From an uncultured Oscillospiraceae bacterium (GTDB lineage Bacteria > Bacillota > Clostridia > Oscillospirales > Oscillospiraceae): DNA of 64,000 bases. The position numbers and the translations under genes were made by a program. The notes beneath the pieces were generated by a model. The model searched no databases, was not told where the DNA came from, and was given only the letters and a program-made list of their open reading frames with translations. The stretch lies in contig CAJUFJ010000012.1 of assembly GCA_910585815.1 (NCBI GenBank), forward strand, positions 1-64,000, in the 5' to 3' direction. How positions within the stretch are numbered: position 1 is the stretch's first letter; each line of letters begins with the position of its first letter. Shown piece after piece: positions 8,788 through 16,790 of this stretch.

Positions 8788-11700
8788 TTAGCCTCCTAGT
8801 CTTGTCGTACTTTTGATTTCCAAAGTCGCAGACCTGCCTATTATCTCCTCCCGTCCTTGTGCATCTACCTTGATAACTTGAAGTTGATAACTTCTCGTAA
8901 CCATTCCAGAGGCACCTGTTGTCTCACCAATTTTTGCCAATCTGCAAACTATAGAGCCTTCCATTGGAATCCGGTCAGAGTTAGAGAGGGAGCCCCTGCT
9001 TACAAACGAAAATTGTTGGCCCTCGCTCATGTTGCTGTAGGTAAGCGAAATTGTGGTTGACACATACTTTACTGTGTCTGTGGCTATAACTGTAACACCA
9101 CCCTTTGTTACATAGTCAACAATATCAATACAGGGATCATCTGTGCCAGTATGACCACAACCTTGGTGTACAGGCAATGCTGTAGTGGATAAACGATCTT
9201 CCACCCAATATAACTCTTTGTCGAACTGGATGGTTACAGTACCATTAAATTTATTCGTAGTTGTTTTATGATTAATGGAACCGCCTGCACTGATAGCTTT
9301 CGGGGCCGCCTGGTCTGGGATAACTATGTTGTCTCTCCCCTTAAAGGTATAACTGGATGTGATATCTGAGCTGGAGGGATGGCGGCCCGTAACCAGAATT
9401 GTATAGGGGGTATTCGGTATCAGCTCACCAGCAGCAATATTTTTAGCAGTAATATCCGCCGGAGTGTTTTTCTCTGTCATAAAGTCATTGCCGCCGCCGC
9501 TGGGGCTGTTTTGGTTGCGCGATTGGATCAAATCCCGTACGAGCGCCTTGACCGAATCACTGGCATAGACATCAAACACAGAATAACCATCCAATTTGAT
9601 GTCACCATCATTGCCGGCCTGGGAATGGTCATACGTTGTAAGTATGGCCTGAAGAAGCGTCATATTCTTTTCTACCGGTTTACTATCTTCAATGACTGTG
9701 TACTTCTTATAAAACTCTGGAATCGTTACACCCGTTGCTTTATTAGATTCCAGCTCCCACTTCAGCATATTATTTGCAGAAATATTGTAGGAGGTCCAAA
9801 TTGCATAGTCAAGATCGCCAGGAACATTCTGTGTATTGGCATTAACGTGACCAGCACCCACATCATAAAGCATAATCTGTGGTTTGTTCACATTGGTTGT
9901 CTTAAATTTGTAGCAATACACCTCAGAATATTCCTGTGCCGCACCCTGCACCACAAAATAAGCAAAATATTCTTTCTCGGGTTGCAGAGGCGTTTTATTG
10001 GCCTCATTAAGTGTCAGCTCAAAGTTGGAGCCACCGCCGGGATAGTCGATCACACCAGTATGAATCTTGGAATTACCAGCATACTCTGTCCGCTGATAAA
10101 TACTCAGTTTCGTCGGCGCAATCACCGTATAGCCCATATCCTCGGGCGCGCCTCCCTGGGGCGGTTTACCCCCGCCTTCTCCATCGTTACCATCAACCTC
10201 AGGCCAAGCCAGTTGATTATTATATGTTTTGCCACCTTTCTCAATAGTAGTGGTAATTTCTCCCACTGGCGCAATTACATAATAGATCTTGCCGGCCCGG
10301 TCCAGGCCCAGGTTGATAGTCGCAAAAGTGTCACCAATGTTGTCGTCAAGAAACTCGGGCTTGCTTGTGGCAAACTCCGGCAGCTGGGTATCGGTAAACA
10401 GCTGACGAATCCGCAGATATTCGGTATCCTGGGGAGACAGGCCGATAGAGGCAATGCCGCTGTTCGTCAGGCCCAGCTCCTTGTACTGCTCCCACAAATC
10501 CATTTTTAAGCCCGTGCCCAAAGTATACAGGGAGTTGGACAGACCGGCGGCCACATAGACGTCGAAGGAAATCTGACCGTTCCAGGTCCCGCGGTTTTCG
10601 CTTCCCACCATCTCGGTCAGCTCAATGGAAAACTCGTAGGAGTAGTTTTCGCTCAACCGGTTCAGCGGGGGGAATTTGTTGCTTTCCAGCTTGTTAAAGT
10701 GCCGGTTTACCGCTTTACCTGCCAAATTGCCGTTCTCAGGGTTCGGGTTCACCTCGCCGCTGTTGCCAAGATATATCCAGCCTTTGTCGTCAATATTTCG
10801 ATTTTGGCTGTCCAGCAGATAATCTTTCCCGCCTCCGTCAGCTGCTTTCTTTAAGTCCGCAGTAACCGGCTTGACAGTGTAGCCGTCGCTCCCGATCTCT
10901 ACGATACGGTAGTACAGGTCGTACTTGACAATGGTGTCCGACCACAGATATATGTCGTAGCTGTTTCTCAGGTCCACCTTTTCCGTCGCCTGAGGGGACA
11001 TACGGAAGCTCAGGTCCACAAAGGTGGCCAAGTCTTTCTCACCATTGCTGTTTTTCTTCGTTCTGATTGGTGCGTCCGACGCGCCCACACCGGGGTTGGA
11101 CAGGTTCACCTGGGCGAACACAGTAGTAAACTTGGGGATATTGTGCCCGCCGTCAGCCATGTTGGTGTAGTCCACCGTGCCGGGGACCATGGGGTTCTGC
11201 CCATTAGAGGTATCGGTAATGCCGCTCAGCTGGAAGTAGTAGGTGCCGCCGCTGGACATCTGAAGACCAGCCTTGGGGAAGGTGAGCAGCATCTTGCCGT
11301 CCTTCATTTCCACCTTGGCCTTGGTTAAGTCGATGACCCAGTCAGAAGAATCGCCATCCAGCAGATACTTGGTCTTCACCGGCTGAGGCCGGCCGCTGCC
11401 GGTGTCCTGATACATTTTGATTGAGGCATTCAGCACCCCGGCCAGGGGATTGTTGCCGCCGTTCTCGATGGCGTTGTACAACTCCACCCAGCTCTTGCTC
11501 TCAGCGGTGGCGGTGGAGCGCACCGCCTCGCTGAACTCCAGAATGATATCGGTACTGGGCAGGGGGTTCTGAGTATTGTCCCGGCCGGAGTAGTCGGAGA
11601 AGTACTGCTTCACCACCGGGGGCTCCTTGTCCAGGGTGTAAATGGTAATCATTTTCACCGTCTCGGAGTAATTCCGGTTGGGGCCGGCGTTGTCCTTGGC

Positions 11701-14040
11701 CAGGTAGTAGAAGTCGTAGGCCTTTTCCGGCTGGAGGCCGGTCACGTTAATGGTGGCCTGGGCGTTGGCCTGCACCGTCACCTGTCCCTTCTGGAGACAG
11801 TTCATGCCGTTGGCCACCTGGAGCTTGGCAAAATCGCTGTCCAGCTTGGCCCGCTTCTGGTCCTCGGTGTTCTGGTCGGTGTCCTGATTATTGGGCTTGG
11901 GGTAGTCGACGCCCGACTCCACCACGGCCCAGTAGATGGTGCCGGCCTCATTGATGCTGGCGCTCAGCCGCACCGAGTTGGCCAGGAACTCGTTCACGTC
12001 CGGCCCGGTCACAAACACAGGGGGCGTCACGTCCATGGTGGTGAACTGGAGCGAGATAATCTCCGAGCTGTTGACGCCGTCCACATCGGTGAGCCACAGG
12101 TACAGGGTGTAGTCCTTCAGCTCCTCCAGCCGACGGCTGACCATGAAGGGCTCCTCCTTGTTCTTCTCCAGGTCCACGATGCCGTAGCCCAGGTTGTTGG
12201 TTACGGCGTTGGACTTCATGTCGTTGACGGTGGGGGCCTGGGCGCTGCGGGGCAGCACGGCATAGTACATCTTACAGGTCTTGGTGGGCATCACCGTCAC
12301 CTGGGCCTCCGTGTCGGTAATCATGGACATGTAGGGGTAGCCCTGAGCGAAAGCGGGGACGCTGTTGTCCGGTGTGGTGAAGGAGACCACCTTCACCGGG
12401 CTGGTCCGGCCCTGCTCATCCCGCAGCAGCGCGGACAGGTAGTAGGACCCGGCCACCGTCAGGCCGGTGACCTGTGCGTTAACCACAGTGCCGCCGGTGG
12501 GCGCGGCCACAGAGCCGCCCTGGATGGCCTTGGAGCCGTAGGTGGGCGGGGAAATCAGGGCCTCCTCGCCGATGGAGCCGTCGCTGATGCTGCTCACGGC
12601 CCAGAAAATGGTGCCCTTCTTGTTGCCGGAGAAGTCCGCCCGGAAGCCGGTGGGGGCGATATCCTTGGCCGCCGGATAGCCGGACAGCAGCCGCGGGTCG
12701 GTAGAGCCCTCCTCGGCGTCGGTGTGGTCCATGATGATGCCGCCGATGCTGGCGTCCAGACCGGGCCGGATGTAAATTTCGTCGGGCAGCATGGTCACCA
12801 CGCTACCGGGGGCGTTGATGTTCAGCTTGCCGATGTCGCCCTCACCGATCACGTTGGTGGCCACATCCAGGTTCAGCTCCTCCACCTTGGCGTTGCGGTC
12901 GATCTGGACGGTGGAGTTGGTGGCGGACTCGTCCACTGTAAGCTTCTTCACCGAGCCCTTGGCCACCTGAACGGTAGAGTCGGGGCTCTTGTTCACAACT
13001 TCCTTAATCCGGCCGGCCAGGGTGAGGCGGGTGCCCGGCTCGCCCTCCAGGCTGATGTTGAGCAGGCCCTTGTCGTCGGTGTTGTTGTCCTCCAGATAGG
13101 CGGTGGTGCGCACAATAGTATCGGCGATCTCGGTAATGCCGTCGGCCCGGATCGTCACTGTCTTGTTGCGCATGTTGTCCACCAGCATCGCCTTGGCGTT
13201 CACATTGCGCATGACCACGCTGGCGTCACCGGCCTCGCTCTCGCCGGTGCCACTGACGATGATCCGGCCCAGCACGTTCACATTCTCCAGCTTGATGCCG
13301 CCCAGGCCCACGCCGCCCGAGATATACAGGTCGCCGCTGATGGTGGCGTCCCGCAGGGTGACATTGGGGGCGGTGATGGTCACGTTGCCGAACACACCGC
13401 CCAGGGAATAGGTGCCGCTCTGGCTGACGGGGGTGCCCACACACTGGGTCACCAGCACCGCCATCTGAGCCTTGGAGATGGCGGCCAGGGGGTGGAAGCT
13501 GTTGTCAGGGTAGCCGGAGACGATATAGTTGTCCACGGCGGTCTTGAGGGTGCCCCGGGCCCAGCTGCTCACGTCCCGGCTGTCCGAGAAGGCCAGGCTC
13601 TCGCCCGGCGTCTCCTCCAGCATCATGTTCCGCCCCAGGATGCACACCGCCTGCTCCCGGGTCAGGGTGTCGTTGGGGGAGGCGGTGGTCTCAGAGGTGC
13701 CCGCCATGTAGCCGGCGGTGTAGGCGATGGACACGTCGTCATAGAACCAGTCGGTGGGCACTACGTCGGTAAAGGGGATGGCCCCTGTCTCGGTGTAGCC
13801 GTAGGCCCGGTTAATGACGGCCATAAATTCCGCACGGGTGAGGGGCGCGTCGGGATTGGCGGTCTGGTCCGCCCGGAGCACGCCCCAGTCTACCAGCTGG
13901 TCCAAATAGGCGTCAGCCCAGTGGGCCGAGGCCCGGGGGGCCGCTGCGGGCAGCAGGCCGACCACCATCACGGCGGTCAGCAGCAGGGAAATCGCCCGCT
14001 TCATCCAGGCGGGGCGCTGCGTACTGGTTCTAAGGGACAT
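8788..14040 (-). CDS. Giant secreted S-layer homology protein with beta-helix-like and Ig-like regions
   Basis: 1750 residues. A signal peptide (AISLLLTAVMVVGLLPAAAPRASA) is followed by three SLH motifs at about 40-200 (ITxAEFMAVINRAYGY-like, FTDVVPTDWFYDDV). Residues about 205-440 read as a repetitive beta-helix (NVTLRDATISGDLYISG, LENVNVLGRIIVSG). After that come many fibronectin/Ig-like stretches (TGLTVAGSYYLSALL, TGLQPEKAYDFYYLA) with Asn/Asp-rich loops. AAGGAG lies 8 nt before ATG 14040. The C-terminal 600 residues are AT-richer at DNA level than the rest, which may mean recombination or transfer of that part. Role: cell-wall-anchored surface protein; ligand unknown. Confidence 0.87.
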   Translation of the reverse strand: MSLRTSTQRPAWMKRAISLLLTAVMVVGLLPAAAPRASAHWADAYLDQLVDWGVLRADQTANPDAPLTRAEFMAVINRAYGYTETGAIPFTDVVPTDWFYDDVSIAYTAGYMAGTSETTASPNDTLTREQAVCILGRNMMLEETPGESLAFSDSRDVSSWARGTLKTAVDNYIVSGYPDNSFHPLAAISKAQMAVLVTQCVGTPVSQSGTYSLGGVFGNVTITAPNVTLRDATISGDLYISGGVGLGGIKLENVNVLGRIIVSGTGESEAGDASVVMRNVNAKAMLVDNMRNKTVTIRADGITEIADTIVRTTAYLEDNNTDDKGLLNISLEGEPGTRLTLAGRIKEVVNKSPDSTVQVAKGSVKKLTVDESATNSTVQIDRNAKVEELNLDVATNVIGEGDIGKLNINAPGSVVTMLPDEIYIRPGLDASIGGIIMDHTDAEEGSTDPRLLSGYPAAKDIAPTGFRADFSGNKKGTIFWAVSSISDGSIGEEALISPPTYGSKAIQGGSVAAPTGGTVVNAQVTGLTVAGSYYLSALLRDEQGRTSPVKVVSFTTPDNSVPAFAQGYPYMSMITDTEAQVTVMPTKTCKMYYAVLPRSAQAPTVNDMKSNAVTNNLGYGIVDLEKNKEEPFMVSRRLEELKDYTLYLWLTDVDGVNSSEIISLQFTTMDVTPPVFVTGPDVNEFLANSVRLSASINEAGTIYWAVVESGVDYPKPNNQDTDQNTEDQKRAKLDSDFAKLQVANGMNCLQKGQVTVQANAQATINVTGLQPEKAYDFYYLAKDNAGPNRNYSETVKMITIYTLDKEPPVVKQYFSDYSGRDNTQNPLPSTDIILEFSEAVRSTATAESKSWVELYNAIENGGNNPLAGVLNASIKMYQDTGSGRPQPVKTKYLLDGDSSDWVIDLTKAKVEMKDGKMLLTFPKAGLQMSSGGTYYFQLSGITDTSNGQNPMVPGTVDYTNMADGGHNIPKFTTVFAQVNLSNPGVGASDAPIRTKKNSNGEKDLATFVDLSFRMSPQATEKVDLRNSYDIYLWSDTIVKYDLYYRIVEIGSDGYTVKPVTADLKKAADGGGKDYLLDSQNRNIDDKGWIYLGNSGEVNPNPENGNLAGKAVNRHFNKLESNKFPPLNRLSENYSYEFSIELTEMVGSENRGTWNGQISFDVYVAAGLSNSLYTLGTGLKMDLWEQYKELGLTNSGIASIGLSPQDTEYLRIRQLFTDTQLPEFATSKPEFLDDNIGDTFATINLGLDRAGKIYYVIAPVGEITTTIEKGGKTYNNQLAWPEVDGNDGEGGGKPPQGGAPEDMGYTVIAPTKLSIYQRTEYAGNSKIHTGVIDYPGGGSNFELTLNEANKTPLQPEKEYFAYFVVQGAAQEYSEVYCYKFKTTNVNKPQIMLYDVGAGHVNANTQNVPGDLDYAIWTSYNISANNMLKWELESNKATGVTIPEFYKKYTVIEDSKPVEKNMTLLQAILTTYDHSQAGNDGDIKLDGYSVFDVYASDSVKALVRDLIQSRNQNSPSGGGNDFMTEKNTPADITAKNIAAGELIPNTPYTILVTGRHPSSSDITSSYTFKGRDNIVIPDQAAPKAISAGGSINHKTTTNKFNGTVTIQFDKELYWVEDRLSTTALPVHQGCGHTGTDDPCIDIVDYVTKGGVTVIATDTVKYVSTTISLTYSNMSEGQQFSFVSRGSLSNSDRIPMEGSIVCRLAKIGETTGASGMVTRSYQLQVIKVDAQGREEIIGRSATLEIKSTTRLGG

Positions 14041-14134
14041 ATGTGGTTCTCCTTTCTGTTTCCAATGGGGAGGGGCAGTGGGCCGCTCCCCCTTTGGGGA
14101 AGACCGCCGCCGGGGCGGCGGGAGGCGTTCAGGG

Positions 14135-14719
14135 TCAGTCGGCGGAGTCGATCTGGATGCAGAACACTGCCTTGCGGATCAGGGCCTCCTCGTCCTGAAT
14201 CAGGTCCACAAACTTGGAGGCGTACAGGGGCTTCTCCGTGGTGTCGTCGGGCAGCTCCCGGAGGATCTGCGTCTTGACAATCAGGGGGGAGTCGGTAACA
14301 GGGAGCACCATCTCCACAATCTCCCGCTCCTCCAGGGGCTTGTCGGCCCAGAAGGCCACGCCGCCGCAGCTCAGGTCCTTGGCCTTCAGAACCCGCTGGC
14401 CCTTCCACCTCCCGGTGACGGGGTACATAACGCTCTCGAAATCGGTGAAGATGCGCAGATTCTCCCGGGCGTTGGGGCCCAGGGCGGCAGTGGGCTGGAT
14501 GACCATTTTGTCGTCCCGCTGGCGGACAATGACGCCCACCCGGTTGGGGGTGGAGTCGTCCATGCCGATGAGCTGAATCTCCCGGTGGGCGGCCACCGCC
14601 TCCACCTTGTCGTTAAGCACCCGGATCTGAAGCACCTCCGAGTTGGGCGGGGACTCCAGCACCGCATTGGCCAGGGGGGTGCCCTTGCTGTCCAGAATCA
14701 AATAGAGGCGTTCTGCCAT
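14135..14719 (-). CDS. PilZ-domain protein (probable c-di-GMP effector)
   Basis: 194 residues with an N-terminal YcgR-like barrel (about 1-85) and a PilZ domain from about 90. The motif is partly kept: RWKGQRVLKAKDLSCGGVAFW carries the D-x-S-x-x-G core, but the paired-arginine motif before it is not obvious. PilZ proteins bind cyclic di-GMP, and the YcgR/DgrA type slows flagellar rotation. The ATG directly follows the TAA of the upstream FlhB-like gene, with AGGAGAG as RBS, so the two are translationally linked. Loss of one arginine could weaken ligand binding. Confidence 0.72.
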   Translation of the reverse strand: MAERLYLILDSKGTPLANAVLESPPNSEVLQIRVLNDKVEAVAAHREIQLIGMDDSTPNRVGVIVRQRDDKMVIQPTAALGPNARENLRIFTDFESVMYPVTGRWKGQRVLKAKDLSCGGVAFWADKPLEEREIVEMVLPVTDSPLIVKTQILRELPDDTTEKPLYASKFVDLIQDEEALIRKAVFCIQIDSAD

Positions 14720-15085
14720 TTAAGACTCTCCTTTCTTCTCTGCGGGGACCTCAACGGGCTGGGCCGCCTTGGCCGCCTGCTCTGCCAGGGCCTGGCGCTC
14801 CCGCCGGGCCTTATCCGGATCGCTGGGGTCAAAATTCAAAAAGTAGACGTAAATTTCCACAATGGCCTGGTACAGCGCGTCGGGAATCTCCTGCCCCAGG
14901 GCCAGCTGGGACAGCATGGTGGCCAGGGAGTTGTCCTCGTAGACGGGGACGCCGCTCTCAGAGGCCACCTCCACCATGCGCTCGGCCAGGTAGCCCATGC
15001 CGGAGGCCACCACCACCGGGGCGCCCTCCCCCTCGTATTTCAGGGCCACGGCCCGGTTGGTGGCCCGGTTATCATATCTTGACAT
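14720..15085 (-). CDS. ylqH: Stand-alone FlhB cytoplasmic-domain homologue (YlqH/FlhX type)
   Basis: 121 residues matching the C-terminal cytoplasmic domain of the flagellar export gate protein FlhB: AVALKYEGEGAPVVVASGMG, VPVYEDNSLA, and LALGQEIPDALYQAIVEIY. The FlhB membrane domain and the self-cleaving NPTH are absent. A variable tail rich in Ala/Glu/Lys ends the protein. The start is ATG 15085 with GGGGGAG 10 nt upstream; it overlaps the preceding gene by 14 nt. Bacillus ylqG-ylqH has the same pairing of a FliK-like gene and an FlhB-CTD gene. The role is thought to be in substrate-specificity switching or as a spare export-gate domain, but is not settled. Confidence 0.85.
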   Translation of the reverse strand: MSRYDNRATNRAVALKYEGEGAPVVVASGMGYLAERMVEVASESGVPVYEDNSLATMLSQLALGQEIPDALYQAIVEIYVYFLNFDPSDPDKARRERQALAEQAAKAAQPVEVPAEKKGES

Positions 15086-16502
15086 TGATGCTGTTCTCCC
15101 CCTCAAAGATCCGGGGGAACACCCCGGAGATGGTCAACGGTCTGGTCATCTGCTGGACCTGGACCGCGTTGGCAGTCAAGCCGTTGTCGGTGATGATGCG
15201 GGACAGCTCCCCCTGAACCATCTGGGAGAAGGGGGCCACCCGCTCCGGACAGAACACCTGCACATCCACCTTTTCCCCCTGACAGGTGAGCACCATGTCG
15301 AAAAAGCCCAGGTTCTGGATGTCGATTTTAAACAGGAAGCGCAGGACGTTTTCCCGGCCTCCCCTGCCCCGCTTCAGGTTCTCCTCGGCGTCGGGGTCCA
15401 CCCACATCTCAGAGAAGGCCATCTTCCCGTCCCACTCCAGGGGCAGGAGCACGTGGTTCAGGGGCATATGGACGCTCTCGTTCACCAGGAAGGCAGACAC
15501 GATGTTGCGGAAGGCCTCCTGGGCCTCGGTGCCCGCCCCGCTCTGGAGGGCGGCGTGGGCCGCCCGGGCCAGCTGTGCGGCAAACTGGTCCCCCTCGGAG
15601 GCCTTGGCGAAGCTGGTGCTGTTCAGCAGCCGCAGCAGGGCCTCGTCGGTGAGCCCGCTCAGCCTGTCCCGCAGGCCGGGGCTGCTGTTGAGCTGGTGGA
15701 AGGCCTGGAGCAGGCCCTCCTCGCTGCCGTTCTCCAGCCGGGACACGTCCAGGGCCAGCATGGAGATCAGCGTGCGGGACAGGCCCATGTCGTTGGTCTT
15801 GCTGGTGTAGGCCGACAGGAAGGTGAGGATGGAGCCCTGAAGCAGCTTCAGCGCCCCCGCCCGGTTGCCGGCGTTGAGCAGCTCCTCCAGCTGGGACACC
15901 ATGGGCAGCAGCTGGCTGCCGTAGCTGGCGGGGATGGCCCGGGTGAGGCGGGTCAGGGTGCGCAGCAGGTTGCCCTGGATATGGCTGGTGGAGGAGTAGT
16001 CGGTGTACTTCTTTAAAAATTGCAGGATGTTGCCGCGCACCGCCTCGGAGTTGCTGGAGGAATAGGCGTCCCGCAGCAGGGCGAACAGCGCCCCACCGAA
16101 GCGGGCCCCGTTGGCCAGCTGGGAGAACAGGAATTTTCCCAGCTCCGCCTCGTCCATCTTCAGCATGTTGAGCAGCGCGCCCATCTCGCCGGCCAGCCCC
16201 TCCTCGATGCCGGAGGAGACCACTGTCCCCTCGTACATGGCGAAGATGGTGGCCAGGCTCTCCCGCAGGTCCGGGGTGTTGGCCAGCCGCTGGAGGAAGG
16301 AGGCAAAGTTGGAGTCGTAGCGCAGCCCCTGGGCCGCGTCTCCGGTGTCCTGCCGCTCCGTCCGGTTGTCCGGCCGGCCCACCCGGTTCAGGTCGGGCGC
16401 GTTCTGGATGCGGGGGTCGTTGGGGGAAACGGGCATGTTTCGGTTTACATTGCTGTTATCATGGCCCGGTACCGGGTTGGTCACACCAAGCAGGTCTGGC
16501 AT
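15072..16502 (-). CDS. ylqG: FliK-like protein with flagellar hook-length-control C-terminal domain (YlqG type)
   Basis: 476 residues. The N-terminus is polar and probably disordered (about 1-60). A long helical middle follows, and the last 100 or so residues (FKIDIQNLGFFDMVLTCQGE to GLTANAVQVQ) fit the FliK C-terminal fold, which contacts FlhB. The start is ATG 16502 with GGAG 8 nt upstream; an in-frame GTG 9 nt earlier is less well placed. It is the first gene of a leftward string (FliK-like, FlhB-CTD, PilZ, then the SLH genes) and is divergent from cheA. True FliK normally sits inside a large flagellar operon, which is not seen here. Confidence 0.68.
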   Translation of the reverse strand: MPDLLGVTNPVPGHDNSNVNRNMPVSPNDPRIQNAPDLNRVGRPDNRTERQDTGDAAQGLRYDSNFASFLQRLANTPDLRESLATIFAMYEGTVVSSGIEEGLAGEMGALLNMLKMDEAELGKFLFSQLANGARFGGALFALLRDAYSSSNSEAVRGNILQFLKKYTDYSSTSHIQGNLLRTLTRLTRAIPASYGSQLLPMVSQLEELLNAGNRAGALKLLQGSILTFLSAYTSKTNDMGLSRTLISMLALDVSRLENGSEEGLLQAFHQLNSSPGLRDRLSGLTDEALLRLLNSTSFAKASEGDQFAAQLARAAHAALQSGAGTEAQEAFRNIVSAFLVNESVHMPLNHVLLPLEWDGKMAFSEMWVDPDAEENLKRGRGGRENVLRFLFKIDIQNLGFFDMVLTCQGEKVDVQVFCPERVAPFSQMVQGELSRIITDNGLTANAVQVQQMTRPLTISGVFPRIFEGENSINVKI

Positions 16503-16530
16503 TGGCGACACTCCATTTCCAAATTCAAAT

Positions 16531-16600
16531 AGGGGCGGGCCTCCGCCCGCCTGGCAGGGTAGAAAACAGGCCGGACAGCAGCCCGGCCCCTACCGGGCCT
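16531..16600. repeat. Palindromic GC-rich intergenic repeat (family D-like)
   Basis: GGGGCGGGCCTCCGCCCGCC followed by a second unit, GGCCGG..CCGGCCCCTACCGG, in the divergent ylqG-cheA gap. It shares the GGGGCGG/CCCCTA ends with the family D repeats found throughout the window. Confidence 0.5.
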
Positions 16601-16664
16601 GGTTAGAATTATTTTAAGCCAGCGACGGCCAAAAGTCCATCCCCAGTTTTTTTTCTAGAAAACT

Positions 16665-16703
16665 TAATTTTTTAATTGACACTGCCGATATATCGAGTAT
16701 GAT
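16665..16703 (+). promoter_or_regulatory. Sigma-D (sigma-28)-like promoter of the che operon, overlapping a sigma-A-like promoter
   Basis: TAAT (16665-16668) and GCCGATAT (16684-16691) are separated by 15 nt. The sigma-D consensus is TAAA-N15-GCCGATAT, so the -10 matches fully and the -35 in three of four bases. Overlapping it, TTGACA (16676) and TATGAT (16698) with a 16-nt spacer form a sigma-A promoter. The two cannot be used at the same time, which suggests dual control of cheA. Confidence 0.6.
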
Positions 16704-16790
16704 TAGATATGGGCGGGCGTACTGTGCCTCCGGGCCGGACTCCACGCCCCACACCCCAAACAAACCAAATGAGAAAAGGTGGCGTTTTAT

